This document shows positions 28,108-35,672 of a DNA stretch of 64,000 nt, piece after piece. The first letter of the stretch is position 1, and the number at the start of each line of letters is the position of its first letter. The stretch lies in the NCBI RefSeq assembly GCF_900143265.1, contig NZ_FRDJ01000008.1, positions 33,137 to 97,136 on the forward strand, in the 5' to 3' direction. This stretch comes from Fervidobacterium gondwanense DSM 13020. Lineage in GTDB: Bacteria; Thermotogota; Thermotogae; Thermotogales; Fervidobacteriaceae. The position numbers were made by a program, and so were the translations under genes. The notes beneath the pieces were generated by a model, which was not told the DNA's origin, did no database searches, and saw only the letters and a list, made by a program, of their open reading frames with translations.

Positions 28108-29052
28108 TTAATACAGTACACATCTTATTTTTCTACCGTTCACTTGTCGTAGTTCCACGGGGTTTTTGCACTCTAGTTTTGAAAATTTGCACCTTGGTTC
28201 GAATGGGCAACCTGGTGGTGGGGTAATAAGGCTTGGCGGCTCTCCTATATCAACCATTTTTGTCGTATTTGCCTTTTCCGGGTCAGGTGCCGCTTCTTTG
28301 AGGAGCATTGTGTATGGATGCATTGGTTTGTTCACTATATCCTTTGCATTTCCCTCTTCAACAACTAAACCTGCGTACATGACAGCTATTCTATCTGAAA
28401 CGTACTTGGCAGCTGCCAGGTCGTGTGTTACATGAATAAATGAAATGTGAAATTCTTCTTTTAGTTTAATCATAAGGTTTAATATGCCAGATTTGATTGA
28501 AACATCAAGCATTGAAGTTGGTTCGTCCGCTAATATTATCCTTGGCTTGGTTATGATCGCTCGAGCAAATACTACTCTCTGTCTTTGACCGCCGGACAGC
28601 TCGTGTGGAAACTTTTCTAAGTAATTGTCAACAGGTGTGAGCTCCACTTCGGTCAGGACGTTTTCCAGGGTCTGGCTTTTGTCTGGAATTTTGTGAATTT
28701 TCAGTGGCCTTTCTAATATGTGCGATAGTCTCTTAGTTGGATTTAGTGAAGCGAACGGGTCTTGGAAGACCATCTGAACCTGCCTTCTAAATTCAAGTTC
28801 TTCCCTCCGATTCATTTTACTTGGAACCTGTTTTCCGAATAATTCAATACTTCCTGACGTTGGTTCGTATATTCTTGCAAGAACTCTCAAAAACGTTGTT
28901 TTGCCACAACCGCTTTCTCCAACAACTGATACTATTTCATTTTCGTAGAGTTCTAAATCTATTCCACGTAAAGCTTTTAGGGTGAACATTTTGAATCCTT
29001 TTCTGATTAAGAATTCTTTGGTTAGGTTCTTTACAATCAGTATAGATGACAT
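28108..29052 (-). CDS. Opp-type ABC transporter ATPase, second cluster (OppF-like)
   Basis: ATPase with Walker A GESGCGKTTFLR, Q-loop FQDPFASLNP, signature LSGGQRQRVVFARA, Walker B IILADEPTSMLD and the H-loop VTHDLA. The family C-terminus CPFEPRCKFSKLEC is present. ATG 29052 is favoured, behind GGTAGGTGGG; GTG 29061 is less likely. Its start overlaps the upstream ATPase gene by 16 bases. It is last in the second transporter operon. Confidence 0.93.
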   Translation of the reverse strand: MSSILIVKNLTKEFLIRKGFKMFTLKALRGIDLELYENEIVSVVGESGCGKTTFLRVLARIYEPTSGSIELFGKQVPSKMNRREELEFRRQVQMVFQDPFASLNPTKRLSHILERPLKIHKIPDKSQTLENVLTEVELTPVDNYLEKFPHELSGGQRQRVVFARAIITKPRIILADEPTSMLDVSIKSGILNLMIKLKEEFHISFIHVTHDLAAAKYVSDRIAVMYAGLVVEEGNAKDIVNKPMHPYTMLLKEAAPDPEKANTTKMVDIGEPPSLITPPPGCPFEPRCKFSKLECKNPVELRQVNGRKIRCVLY

Positions 29053-29990
29053 GAGACCCACCTACCATTTTCTCCATCTTCCAGCAATCTCAGTCCTGGC
29101 TTTTCGATTTCACATCTATCGAAAGCATAGGGGCACCTTTCTCTAAACGGACAGCCCTTTATCTGTAGGGAAAGGTCTATGGGTCTTCCCGGAATGCCCT
29201 TGTATGATTCGAGGTCTTTTGAAATACTCGGAAGAGCCTCAACAAGACCCTTAGTGTACGGATGAAATGGCTTGGAGTATACTGATTTTGCAGCCCCTGT
29301 TTCTACAAGCTCACCTGCGTACATTATAGATATTCTATTCGCCAGTTCAAAAAGCAAAGATATGTCGTGGGTTATAAATATTGTTGAGAACTTTTCTGTC
29401 TTTCTTAGTTCTTCGATTTGTTGCAAAATCGACCTCTGTACAACAACGTCTAAAGCTGTTGTTGGTTCGTCCATTATTATTACGTTAGGTGATAACAGAA
29501 GTGCCATAGCGATAACTACCCTTTGTCGCATACCACCAGACAATTGATGTGGATAGCTCTCCATTCTTTCGATAGGTATACCAACTAACTGTAATTTTTC
29601 TCTCACCAGATTGTATGAATCTTGCTTTGAATATCCGTGGTTTTTTATTAATGCGTCAGCCATCTGGTCCTTTATTTTCAAAACTGGGTTAAGGGAATTC
29701 ATAGAACTTTGTGTAACCAGCGAGAATTTTTTCCAACGTTGTTTTCTTAGCTCAAATTCAGATAAACTAAGTATATCTGTACTATCTATAATGACCTTTC
29801 CTGAGATTATTTTTCCGGGTTTTCTCAGTAACTTAAGAGCAGCAAGGACAAGTGTCGATTTTCCACAGCCCGATTCACCTGCGATACCATGGAACTCACC
29901 TTTTTCTACTTTTAGAGAGACATTCCTTACAGCGTGTACAAATTTATTTCTGAATTCATATCCTGCATTAAGATCAACTATCTCGAACAC
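29037..29990 (-). CDS. Opp-type ABC transporter ATPase, second cluster (OppD-like)
   Basis: Second ATPase of this transporter: Walker [14 protein letters not shown], the Q-loop TQSSMNSLNP, signature LSGGMRQRVVIAMAL, Walker [13 protein letters not shown], the H-loop ITHDIS, and the cysteine-bearing CPFRERCPYAFDRC C-terminus. It starts at GTG 29990 after GGGGTGAT. It pairs with the OppF-like subunit encoded next. Confidence 0.93.
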   Translation of the reverse strand: MFEIVDLNAGYEFRNKFVHAVRNVSLKVEKGEFHGIAGESGCGKSTLVLAALKLLRKPGKIISGKVIIDSTDILSLSEFELRKQRWKKFSLVTQSSMNSLNPVLKIKDQMADALIKNHGYSKQDSYNLVREKLQLVGIPIERMESYPHQLSGGMRQRVVIAMALLLSPNVIIMDEPTTALDVVVQRSILQQIEELRKTEKFSTIFITHDISLLFELANRISIMYAGELVETGAAKSVYSKPFHPYTKGLVEALPSISKDLESYKGIPGRPIDLSLQIKGCPFRERCPYAFDRCEIEKPGLRLLEDGENGRWVSCHLY

Positions 29991-30012
29991 AGTATCACCC
30001 CAGTTTTAGCAC

Positions 30013-30819
30013 CTATTTAGAGCGTAGCCTTGGATTAGTTATTTCATCAATAGAAAAGCTTATCAACGCAAATGCCGTTCCAAGTAATACAATGCACAAA
30101 CCCGGCGCAAGTACCCAGTACCACATGCCATTTAGAAGTGCATTTGCATTCTGTGCCCAATAAAGCATTGTACCCCAAGTGATTTTGCTTACGTCACTCA
30201 AACCGAGGAATGAGAGTGAAGCTTCACCTATTATTGCATAAAGGACTGAGTTGAAGAATATCGACGCAATTAGAGATAGCATATTTGGCAACAGCTCTAC
30301 GAAAATTATATATAGATTGCTTTCCCCAATAACCTTTGAAGCAACTGTAAATTCTCTGTTTTTTAAAGAAAGCATTTGAGATCTGATTATTCTTGATCCA
30401 GATCCCCAGCTTGTAAACGCTATTACTAAAATCACCATAAGTGGACCTCGTACCCTCATGTATGAGCTAATAACTATCATCAACGGCAAGCCTGGAATAA
30501 CGAGGAATATGTCAGTAATGGTTGAGAGAATTCTATCAACAATACCACCATAGTATCCTGAAATCATGCCTACAGCGGTAGCAATTAACGTCATCATTAA
30601 GCCGGTGGAGATTCCTATCGTCAGTGATAGTCTTGAACCATAGAATACTTGCGAAAGAATATCACGCCCGAGTCTGTCCGTTCCTAACCAGTGTTCGCTT
30701 GACGGAGACTGATAGGGTAAACCTACCGTGCGAGTAGGTTCATATTTAGAAAGTAGCGGTGCAAGAATGGCCATCAGGATGAACATTAAGATTATTGCCA
30801 AACCGATTTTCCACTTCAC
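30013..30819 (-). CDS. Opp-type ABC transporter permease, second cluster (OppC-like)
   Basis: A compact 268-residue permease with an N-terminal helix, HWLGTDRLGRDILSQ, and the EAA loop VASKVIGESNLYIIFVELLP (landmark, 20 residues). Unlike the first cluster's OppC it has no long insertion after the first helix. GTG 30819 is the only reasonable start; the upstream permease ends 5 bases before it. Confidence 0.92.
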   Translation of the reverse strand: MKWKIGLAIILMFILMAILAPLLSKYEPTRTVGLPYQSPSSEHWLGTDRLGRDILSQVFYGSRLSLTIGISTGLMMTLIATAVGMISGYYGGIVDRILSTITDIFLVIPGLPLMIVISSYMRVRGPLMVILVIAFTSWGSGSRIIRSQMLSLKNREFTVASKVIGESNLYIIFVELLPNMLSLIASIFFNSVLYAIIGEASLSFLGLSDVSKITWGTMLYWAQNANALLNGMWYWVLAPGLCIVLLGTAFALISFSIDEITNPRLRSK

Positions 30820-30824
30820 ATGAA

Positions 30825-31808
30825 TTACCCCCTAACGCGTGGATCCAAGAAGGCGTATAGAAAGTCCATAATAAGATTCGCTAAAAGAACAGAAACAGAT
30901 ACAAAGAAAAATATGGCTTGTATTAGCGGGAAATCTTGACTCAGCACTGCTCTGTAAAGTTGATATCCAACACCAGGATATGAGTATACTATCTCTGTCA
31001 ACAAAGCTCCACTTACTACAAATCCAAGTGATATACCAAATGCTGTAATACTTGGCAGGAGTGCATTACGAGCAGCATAGTTTAGCATTATGTACTTTTC
31101 ATCAAGCCCTTTCGCTTCTGCCAGGGTTATGTAATCTTCGGACAATATTGAGACCATGTTATTTCTCATTGTCAGTATCCAACTCCCTAATGAAGCAACA
31201 ATTAGAGTTATCGACGGTAATATGGCATGGTATATTACACTTAGAGCAAATTTAAAACCGGTTAATACTTCTTTTGTTGAGTACGCATTTGAAAGCGGGA
31301 ACCAACCAAACCTGTAACCAAAAACATACAAAAAGAGCATTGCAAGCCAAAAGTATGGGATAGCTCTTAACGAAAGTGAGAATATTAGCAGACCAGTACC
31401 TGAAGATTTGTCCCGGTTCCAACCGGCGTATACTCCAAGAAATGTTCCCAGTATGAAGCTTAAGACTGTGGAAACACCAACAAGACCTAAAGTCCAAGGT
31501 ATGGAATCCTTTAAGACCTCAGAAACTGGAACTGGGTAATGTAAGTATGAAACACCAAATTTTCCAGTAAATGTATTGATTAAATATTCGAAATACTGTG
31601 AAACCAAGTTCTTGTCTTTCTCTACTCCAAGTGCAATCCTCATTGCCTCTATGGCTCTCTCATCTACGTTCGGGCCAAACCTTGATAGAATCCTCTCGGC
31701 AGGATCACCGGGCATTAACCTCGGTAGTATAAAGTTAAGCGTCAGTGCGAAAAATAACGTTATAACAAAAAACATCAATCTGTTGGCTACGTATTTCAAA
31801 CTTCTCAC
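30825..31808 (-). CDS. Opp-type ABC transporter permease, second cluster (OppB-like)
   Basis: A 327-residue permease with N-terminal LPRLMPGDPAERIL, the EAA loop LAEAKGLDEKYIMLNYAARN and the ending FLDPRVRG typical of the DppB/OppB family. It begins at GTG 31808. It is separated from the binding-protein gene by 148 bases containing a hairpin and T-run. Confidence 0.92.
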   Translation of the reverse strand: MRSLKYVANRLMFFVITLFFALTLNFILPRLMPGDPAERILSRFGPNVDERAIEAMRIALGVEKDKNLVSQYFEYLINTFTGKFGVSYLHYPVPVSEVLKDSIPWTLGLVGVSTVLSFILGTFLGVYAGWNRDKSSGTGLLIFSLSLRAIPYFWLAMLFLYVFGYRFGWFPLSNAYSTKEVLTGFKFALSVIYHAILPSITLIVASLGSWILTMRNNMVSILSEDYITLAEAKGLDEKYIMLNYAARNALLPSITAFGISLGFVVSGALLTEIVYSYPGVGYQLYRAVLSQDFPLIQAIFFFVSVSVLLANLIMDFLYAFLDPRVRG

Positions 31809-31854
31809 CGCCTTTGAACCCTTTCAGCAAATTTGTAATCGGAGTATTAAAAAA

Positions 31855-31924
31855 GGCAACGCACATTCTCAATGTAATTTATACATTCGCTATTTTGTAT
31901 ATAGGTAAGAAATTGTGCGTTGCC
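31855..31924 (-). terminator. Long-loop attenuating hairpin between binding protein and permeases, second Opp cluster
   Basis: Perfect 11-base arms (GGCAACGCACA at 31855-31865 and TGTGCGTTGCC at 31914-31924) enclose 48 bases, which include a small internal AATGTA/TACATT stem. On the minus strand the structure is followed by six T (31854-31849). It sits after the solute-binding gene within the operon, as in the first cluster. Confidence 0.6.
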
Positions 31925-31956
31925 ACTCAAAAAATCCTGTTTTACTTAAAATCAAC

Positions 31957-33552
31957 TCATTTGACTGGTTCCAAATTCATCACAAGATAAATCTTATCCA
32001 TTCCAGTGATCCTTGGCTCAACGTATGGGTTCTTGGCGTTGGGCCAGCCTGTAAAGTTCTTTGTCGAGTAGATGAACCATACTGGGTTGTAGTATAGCGG
32101 TATGGCGGGCATGTTTTCAAGCATTATTCTTTGTAACCTTGACATGATGACCTTCCTTGTGTTAACATCCGCAGTCTCTTTTATCTTTGCGAGCAGTTCA
32201 TCTGTAGTTTTGTCTATCCAACCGCCCCTGTTACTACCTACGTAAGCATTAGCGGAACCAAGATGGTTATCATAGAAATTGTAAGGTGTCGCACCATAAT
32301 TTGACCAGCTCAGAACAACGTCGAAGTTCTTATTTCTAATTCTTTGCAGATATTCTCCATAATCGATAGGTGTGACTTTCAGTTCGACACCATAGTTCAT
32401 CATTTGCTGGGATAGCAATTCACATACAGCTATCCAGTCTGTCCAACCCGCAGGAACGAGTAATTCATATGAAAGTTTTATATTTCCTTTCGCAAGTATT
32501 CCATCTCTACCCTTTTTGAAGCCAGCTTGTGCAAAAAGTCGTTCGGCGGTTTTTGGGTCATACTTCCACCACAAGTTCTTCAGGTCTTCACTAATTAAAT
32601 ATTCGTAACCGGATTTGATAAGGACAGGATTCACGGGTGCTGCGTAGCCTGTCATACCTATCTTAATTAGCATATCTCTGTCTACAGCATACGCGAATGC
32701 CTTTCTAAGTGTAACGTTGTTAAACGGCTCTTTAGCCAAGTTAAAGAAGAGGAATACGGGGTTACCTTCTGCAAACCAGTAATTTAAGTTCTTGTTTTGT
32801 TGGACAAGTTTTTCAATCTGTGGATAGTTAATTCCTGCCCAATCAAGCTCACCATTTGCCACCGCAAGTTGAGCGCTTTCATTACCGCTATATGCCGGGA
32901 TTCGTATTGAATCTACCTTTATTTTCGAGGCATTCCAGTAATTTGGATTCTTTTTAAGTGTTACAACCTGTGTTGAAAAATTGTCAAGTAAGTACGCCCC
33001 TGTACCTATTGGTTCTTCATTCGTAAATTTCGATGGATCTTCAACCTTACCCCAAATATGTTTCGGAACGATGTAAACACCCGCTAAACTATATAAAAGC
33101 AAAGTGTTCACAACATTCATCTTAACCTTAACTGTATAATTGTCAACTTTTACTACATCTACAACTCCACTTTTCCATATTCCAACAGTGTCCAAAGCTG
33201 GGAATTTTTTCAGAATTTCAAAAGTAAAGATAACATCATCGGCTGTGAACGCTGTTCCATCTGACCACTTTACGTTGTTTCTCAGCTTGAATGTTATTTC
33301 CTTATACCCGGCACCCCATTTGTACTCTGAAGCTAACCATGGAATGAATTGTCCAGTCTTTGTATTAGCATAAATGAGAGTCTCATAAATGAAACCGGCT
33401 GCAACGTAACCAGTCGCGCCAGAGAAGTATGGGTTGAAATTTCTCTGGTAGGGACCCGTTACTGAAATCACTATCGACAATTCGTTCGCTACCGATAAGA
33501 CCGATGCAATAACGAAAAACATGAGTACTACTTTCAAAAGATACCTCTTCAT
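31957..33552 (-). CDS. Extracytoplasmic solute-binding protein, family 5, second cluster
   Basis: A 531-residue secreted binding protein. The signal peptide is MKRYLLKVVLMFFVIASVLS, with mature sequence from about ANELS. Family 5 motifs are visible: NFNPYFSG, VKWSDGTAFTADDVIFTFE, EEPIGTGAYLL, KNPNYWNASK and the C-terminal MPAIPLYYNPVW. NPYFSGATG and the overall layout resemble the Thermotogae proteins that bind oligosaccharides. I chose ATG 33552 behind GGAGGTGAG and not the GTG at 33567. It lies beside the salvage operon, but its ligand (peptide, cello- or amino-sugar oligomer) is unknown. Confidence 0.92.
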   Translation of the reverse strand: MKRYLLKVVLMFFVIASVLSVANELSIVISVTGPYQRNFNPYFSGATGYVAAGFIYETLIYANTKTGQFIPWLASEYKWGAGYKEITFKLRNNVKWSDGTAFTADDVIFTFEILKKFPALDTVGIWKSGVVDVVKVDNYTVKVKMNVVNTLLLYSLAGVYIVPKHIWGKVEDPSKFTNEEPIGTGAYLLDNFSTQVVTLKKNPNYWNASKIKVDSIRIPAYSGNESAQLAVANGELDWAGINYPQIEKLVQQNKNLNYWFAEGNPVFLFFNLAKEPFNNVTLRKAFAYAVDRDMLIKIGMTGYAAPVNPVLIKSGYEYLISEDLKNLWWKYDPKTAERLFAQAGFKKGRDGILAKGNIKLSYELLVPAGWTDWIAVCELLSQQMMNYGVELKVTPIDYGEYLQRIRNKNFDVVLSWSNYGATPYNFYDNHLGSANAYVGSNRGGWIDKTTDELLAKIKETADVNTRKVIMSRLQRIMLENMPAIPLYYNPVWFIYSTKNFTGWPNAKNPYVEPRITGMDKIYLVMNLEPVK

Positions 33553-33573
33553 ACCTCTCACCTCCACCTTCGG

Positions 33574-33592
33574 AATATACTTCGCGTATATT
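33574..33592. promoter_or_regulatory. Candidate operator before the second binding-protein gene
   Basis: A perfect inverted repeat AATATAC-TTCGC-GTATATT lies 22 bases upstream of the start codon, in the expected 5' leader, where a bound repressor could block transcription. A -10-like TATAAC is just upstream on the minus strand. The role is inferred. Confidence 0.35.
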
Positions 33593-34230
33593 TGTTATAA
33601 CATTCTATCATATAAACGATTCAAAAAAAACGTAAGGTAAACACAAAAATCTGGGAAAAAGTAGAATTAACTACAGAAATATACATTTTATGAACAGTTT
33701 CTAAGTAATTCGCAATAAAAGAATCTATTTACATATAAGATCTATCGCTGACAAATCTAAAACCAGAAAACTCAACAGCTTTTTCTAACTTTTCTCACCA
33801 TTTCTTTTCCGCAAGTTCTTGCTTCAACAAACTACTTAGTGAGAAATTACAGGCAAAGCGATTTCTATTCATAGTTTCTGAATGCATAAAGGATATGATA
33901 ACTTATTCCACTGTCAACAATTTGCTATACGTGAAGTATGTATGACAAGTGTTGTACTAAGTAGGAAATTGAACTTACAATGATAATCGAATTCTAACAA
34001 AGGGATTTTCGCCTATTCATATACGCGAAGTAACGCAAATACTGAGCAGATTTCCTTGAATTAAATCAACATGTCTTGTCATTCTAATGTTTTCAAATAG
34101 CATGATCCCTCCAATAGTCAGCAAATTCATGCACAACAAGAAAGAACTCCTTATCATGGAGCAGCGATGTGAGAAGTTTGCATTGTTTAATCTACGATCT
34201 GTTGTAAAATAAGAGTGGAAAAGTAATTTT
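33593..34230. other. Intergenic stretch without a recognised gene
   Basis: About 640 AT-rich bases separate two divergent transporter operons. Only short open frames occur. One minus-strand frame of 28 codons near 34020-34105 has a ribosome site (GGAGGG) but its product resembles nothing convincingly. No RNA gene, riboswitch or repeat was recognised. Confidence 0.5.
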
Positions 34231-34259
34231 TTGAAATTACTTGTATATACAAGTATATA
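34231..34259 (+). promoter_or_regulatory. Promoter with AraR-like operator in its spacer, N-glycan operon
   Basis: TTGAAA (34231-34236) and TATATA (34254-34259) are 17 bases apart. The spacer is filled by the perfect palindrome ACTTGTATATACAAGT (34239-34254), whose layout resembles the AraR operator ATTTGTACGTACAAAT. The right half-site TATATACAAG is then repeated directly at 34254-34263. This is the natural target for the GntR/LacI-type regulator encoded in the operon. Promoter and palindrome are seen; binding is inferred. Confidence 0.65.
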
Positions 34260-34313
34260 CAAGTTAAACGCAAATATCAGGACTATTTTGCCACTTTTGA
34301 GATTTCCGTTTTG

Positions 34314-34328
34314 TATACCACGGGTATA
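34314..34328. promoter_or_regulatory. Second palindrome in the N-glycan operon leader
   Basis: TATACC-ACG-GGTATA lies about 58 bases before the first start codon, downstream of the expected transcription start. It could be an auxiliary operator or a short mRNA stem. Confidence 0.3.
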
Positions 34329-34386
34329 GAATTTCAGTAGGTGCGAAGAGAAACGTGCCCATCATGCTGAAGAAGGAGGGGACTGT

Positions 34387-35658
34387 ATGAGTTTTAAACG
34401 ATTGTTCGGAAGTTTGGTTGTTCTGTTTCTCGTCTGTACGGTAGCGTTTGCTGCTGTAGAAATTACTTTCTGGCATGGTTTGGCCAGAGATCCTGACAAG
34501 AGTAGTATTGACAAAATCATCGCAGCATTTGAGAAAGAGAATCCAGGGATAAAGGTTAAAGTTGTTATAGTCCCTGCAGCCGAAACAGATTCAACGAAGT
34601 TGCTTACAGCGGTTGCTGCCGGTACCGGTCCAGATTTGGTTTACATCGACCGCTTTACAGTTCCTCAGAGGGCAGCATACGATGTGCTTGAGCCAATTGA
34701 TAACTACCTGAAGCAACTCGGAGTGAATGTAGCAGATTTCTTAAAGCAGTTCTATCCATTTGCTGTTGAAGAGTGTATGTTTAATGGTAAGTACTACGCA
34801 CTTCCATTTGATACTGATGTTAGGGTTATGCTTTACAATAAGAAGTTACTTAAAGCAGCCGGCTTTGAAAGACCACCGACAAACGTTTACGATATGATAA
34901 AGATAGCAGAGAAACTTACAAAAGAAGGTAAAAAGGGTAAGTACGATACGGTAGGGTTTATTCCTTGGTACGCTCAAGGCTGGCCCTACACATGGATATT
35001 TGCCTTTGAAGGAAAAGTGTTCGATGAAAAGACAGGAAAGTTTGTTTTTGCAACAGATCCTGGGGTAATCGAAGCATTTAAATGGCAAAAGTCATGGGCG
35101 GATAGGTTCGGGTATGAAGCTTTGAACGCATTTGGTTCTCTTCAAATTGGTGATTTGACACCGTTTACCGCTGGAAAGCTTGCAATGCTTGTTGATGGTA
35201 ACTGGACTATATCCGGAATAAAATTGTTCGCTCCTAAGGATTTTGAATTTTCAATAGCTGGTATACCAACGAAATCTGGTAAGAATGTAACATGGGCTGG
35301 CGGATGGAGTGTTGCAATTCCAAAAGGTGCTAAGAGACCACTTGAAGCAGCGAAGCTTGCTTTGTATATAGCAACAAAAGGTCAAGTGACATATAGCGTT
35401 GATACTCTGCATCTACCAACCTATAAGCCTGCAGTAAGCGAACTTCTAAAGGTTGACCCATCGCAGAAGGTTTTCGTTGACTTACTTGAAGACGCAAAGT
35501 GTAGACCTCCTCTTCCAGTTGGTGCGTTGCTCTGGGATAAACTTGTTGAAGCACGGGATATGGTATTGACGGGAAAGAAAACCGTTGAACAGGCTTTGAA
35601 AGATGCACAAGATGCTGTTCAACGTGAGTATGACAAGATAATGGCAAAACAAAAATAG
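34387..35658 (+). CDS. Sugar ABC transporter solute-binding protein (family 1)
   Basis: A 423-residue periplasmic binding protein of the maltose-type group. The signal peptide is about residues 1-22 (MSFKRLFGSLVVLFLVCTVAF), and the mature part starts AVEITFWHGL. Typical features are FEKENPGIKVKVV, AAGTGPDLVYIDRF, YALPFDTDVRVMLYNKKLL, a FTAGKLAMLVDGNW segment and AGGWSVAIPKGAKRP. It opens the operon behind AGGAGGGG and is paired with two permeases. The neighbours imply an N-glycan-derived oligosaccharide such as Man-n-GlcNAc. No ATPase gene is present, so a shared MsmX-like ATPase elsewhere in the genome is expected. Confidence 0.93.
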   Translation: MSFKRLFGSLVVLFLVCTVAFAAVEITFWHGLARDPDKSSIDKIIAAFEKENPGIKVKVVIVPAAETDSTKLLTAVAAGTGPDLVYIDRFTVPQRAAYDVLEPIDNYLKQLGVNVADFLKQFYPFAVEECMFNGKYYALPFDTDVRVMLYNKKLLKAAGFERPPTNVYDMIKIAEKLTKEGKKGKYDTVGFIPWYAQGWPYTWIFAFEGKVFDEKTGKFVFATDPGVIEAFKWQKSWADRFGYEALNAFGSLQIGDLTPFTAGKLAMLVDGNWTISGIKLFAPKDFEFSIAGIPTKSGKNVTWAGGWSVAIPKGAKRPLEAAKLALYIATKGQVTYSVDTLHLPTYKPAVSELLKVDPSQKVFVDLLEDAKCRPPLPVGALLWDKLVEARDMVLTGKKTVEQALKDAQDAVQREYDKIMAKQK

Positions 35659-35672
35659 GTTGGGTGATAGCG

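Noticed and set aside
34017..34105. Short minus-strand frame with a ribosome site and a DLIQGNLL segment recalling the start of MATE transporters
   Set aside because: Only 28 codons, no continuation of the family on either side and no other frame with matching fragments.
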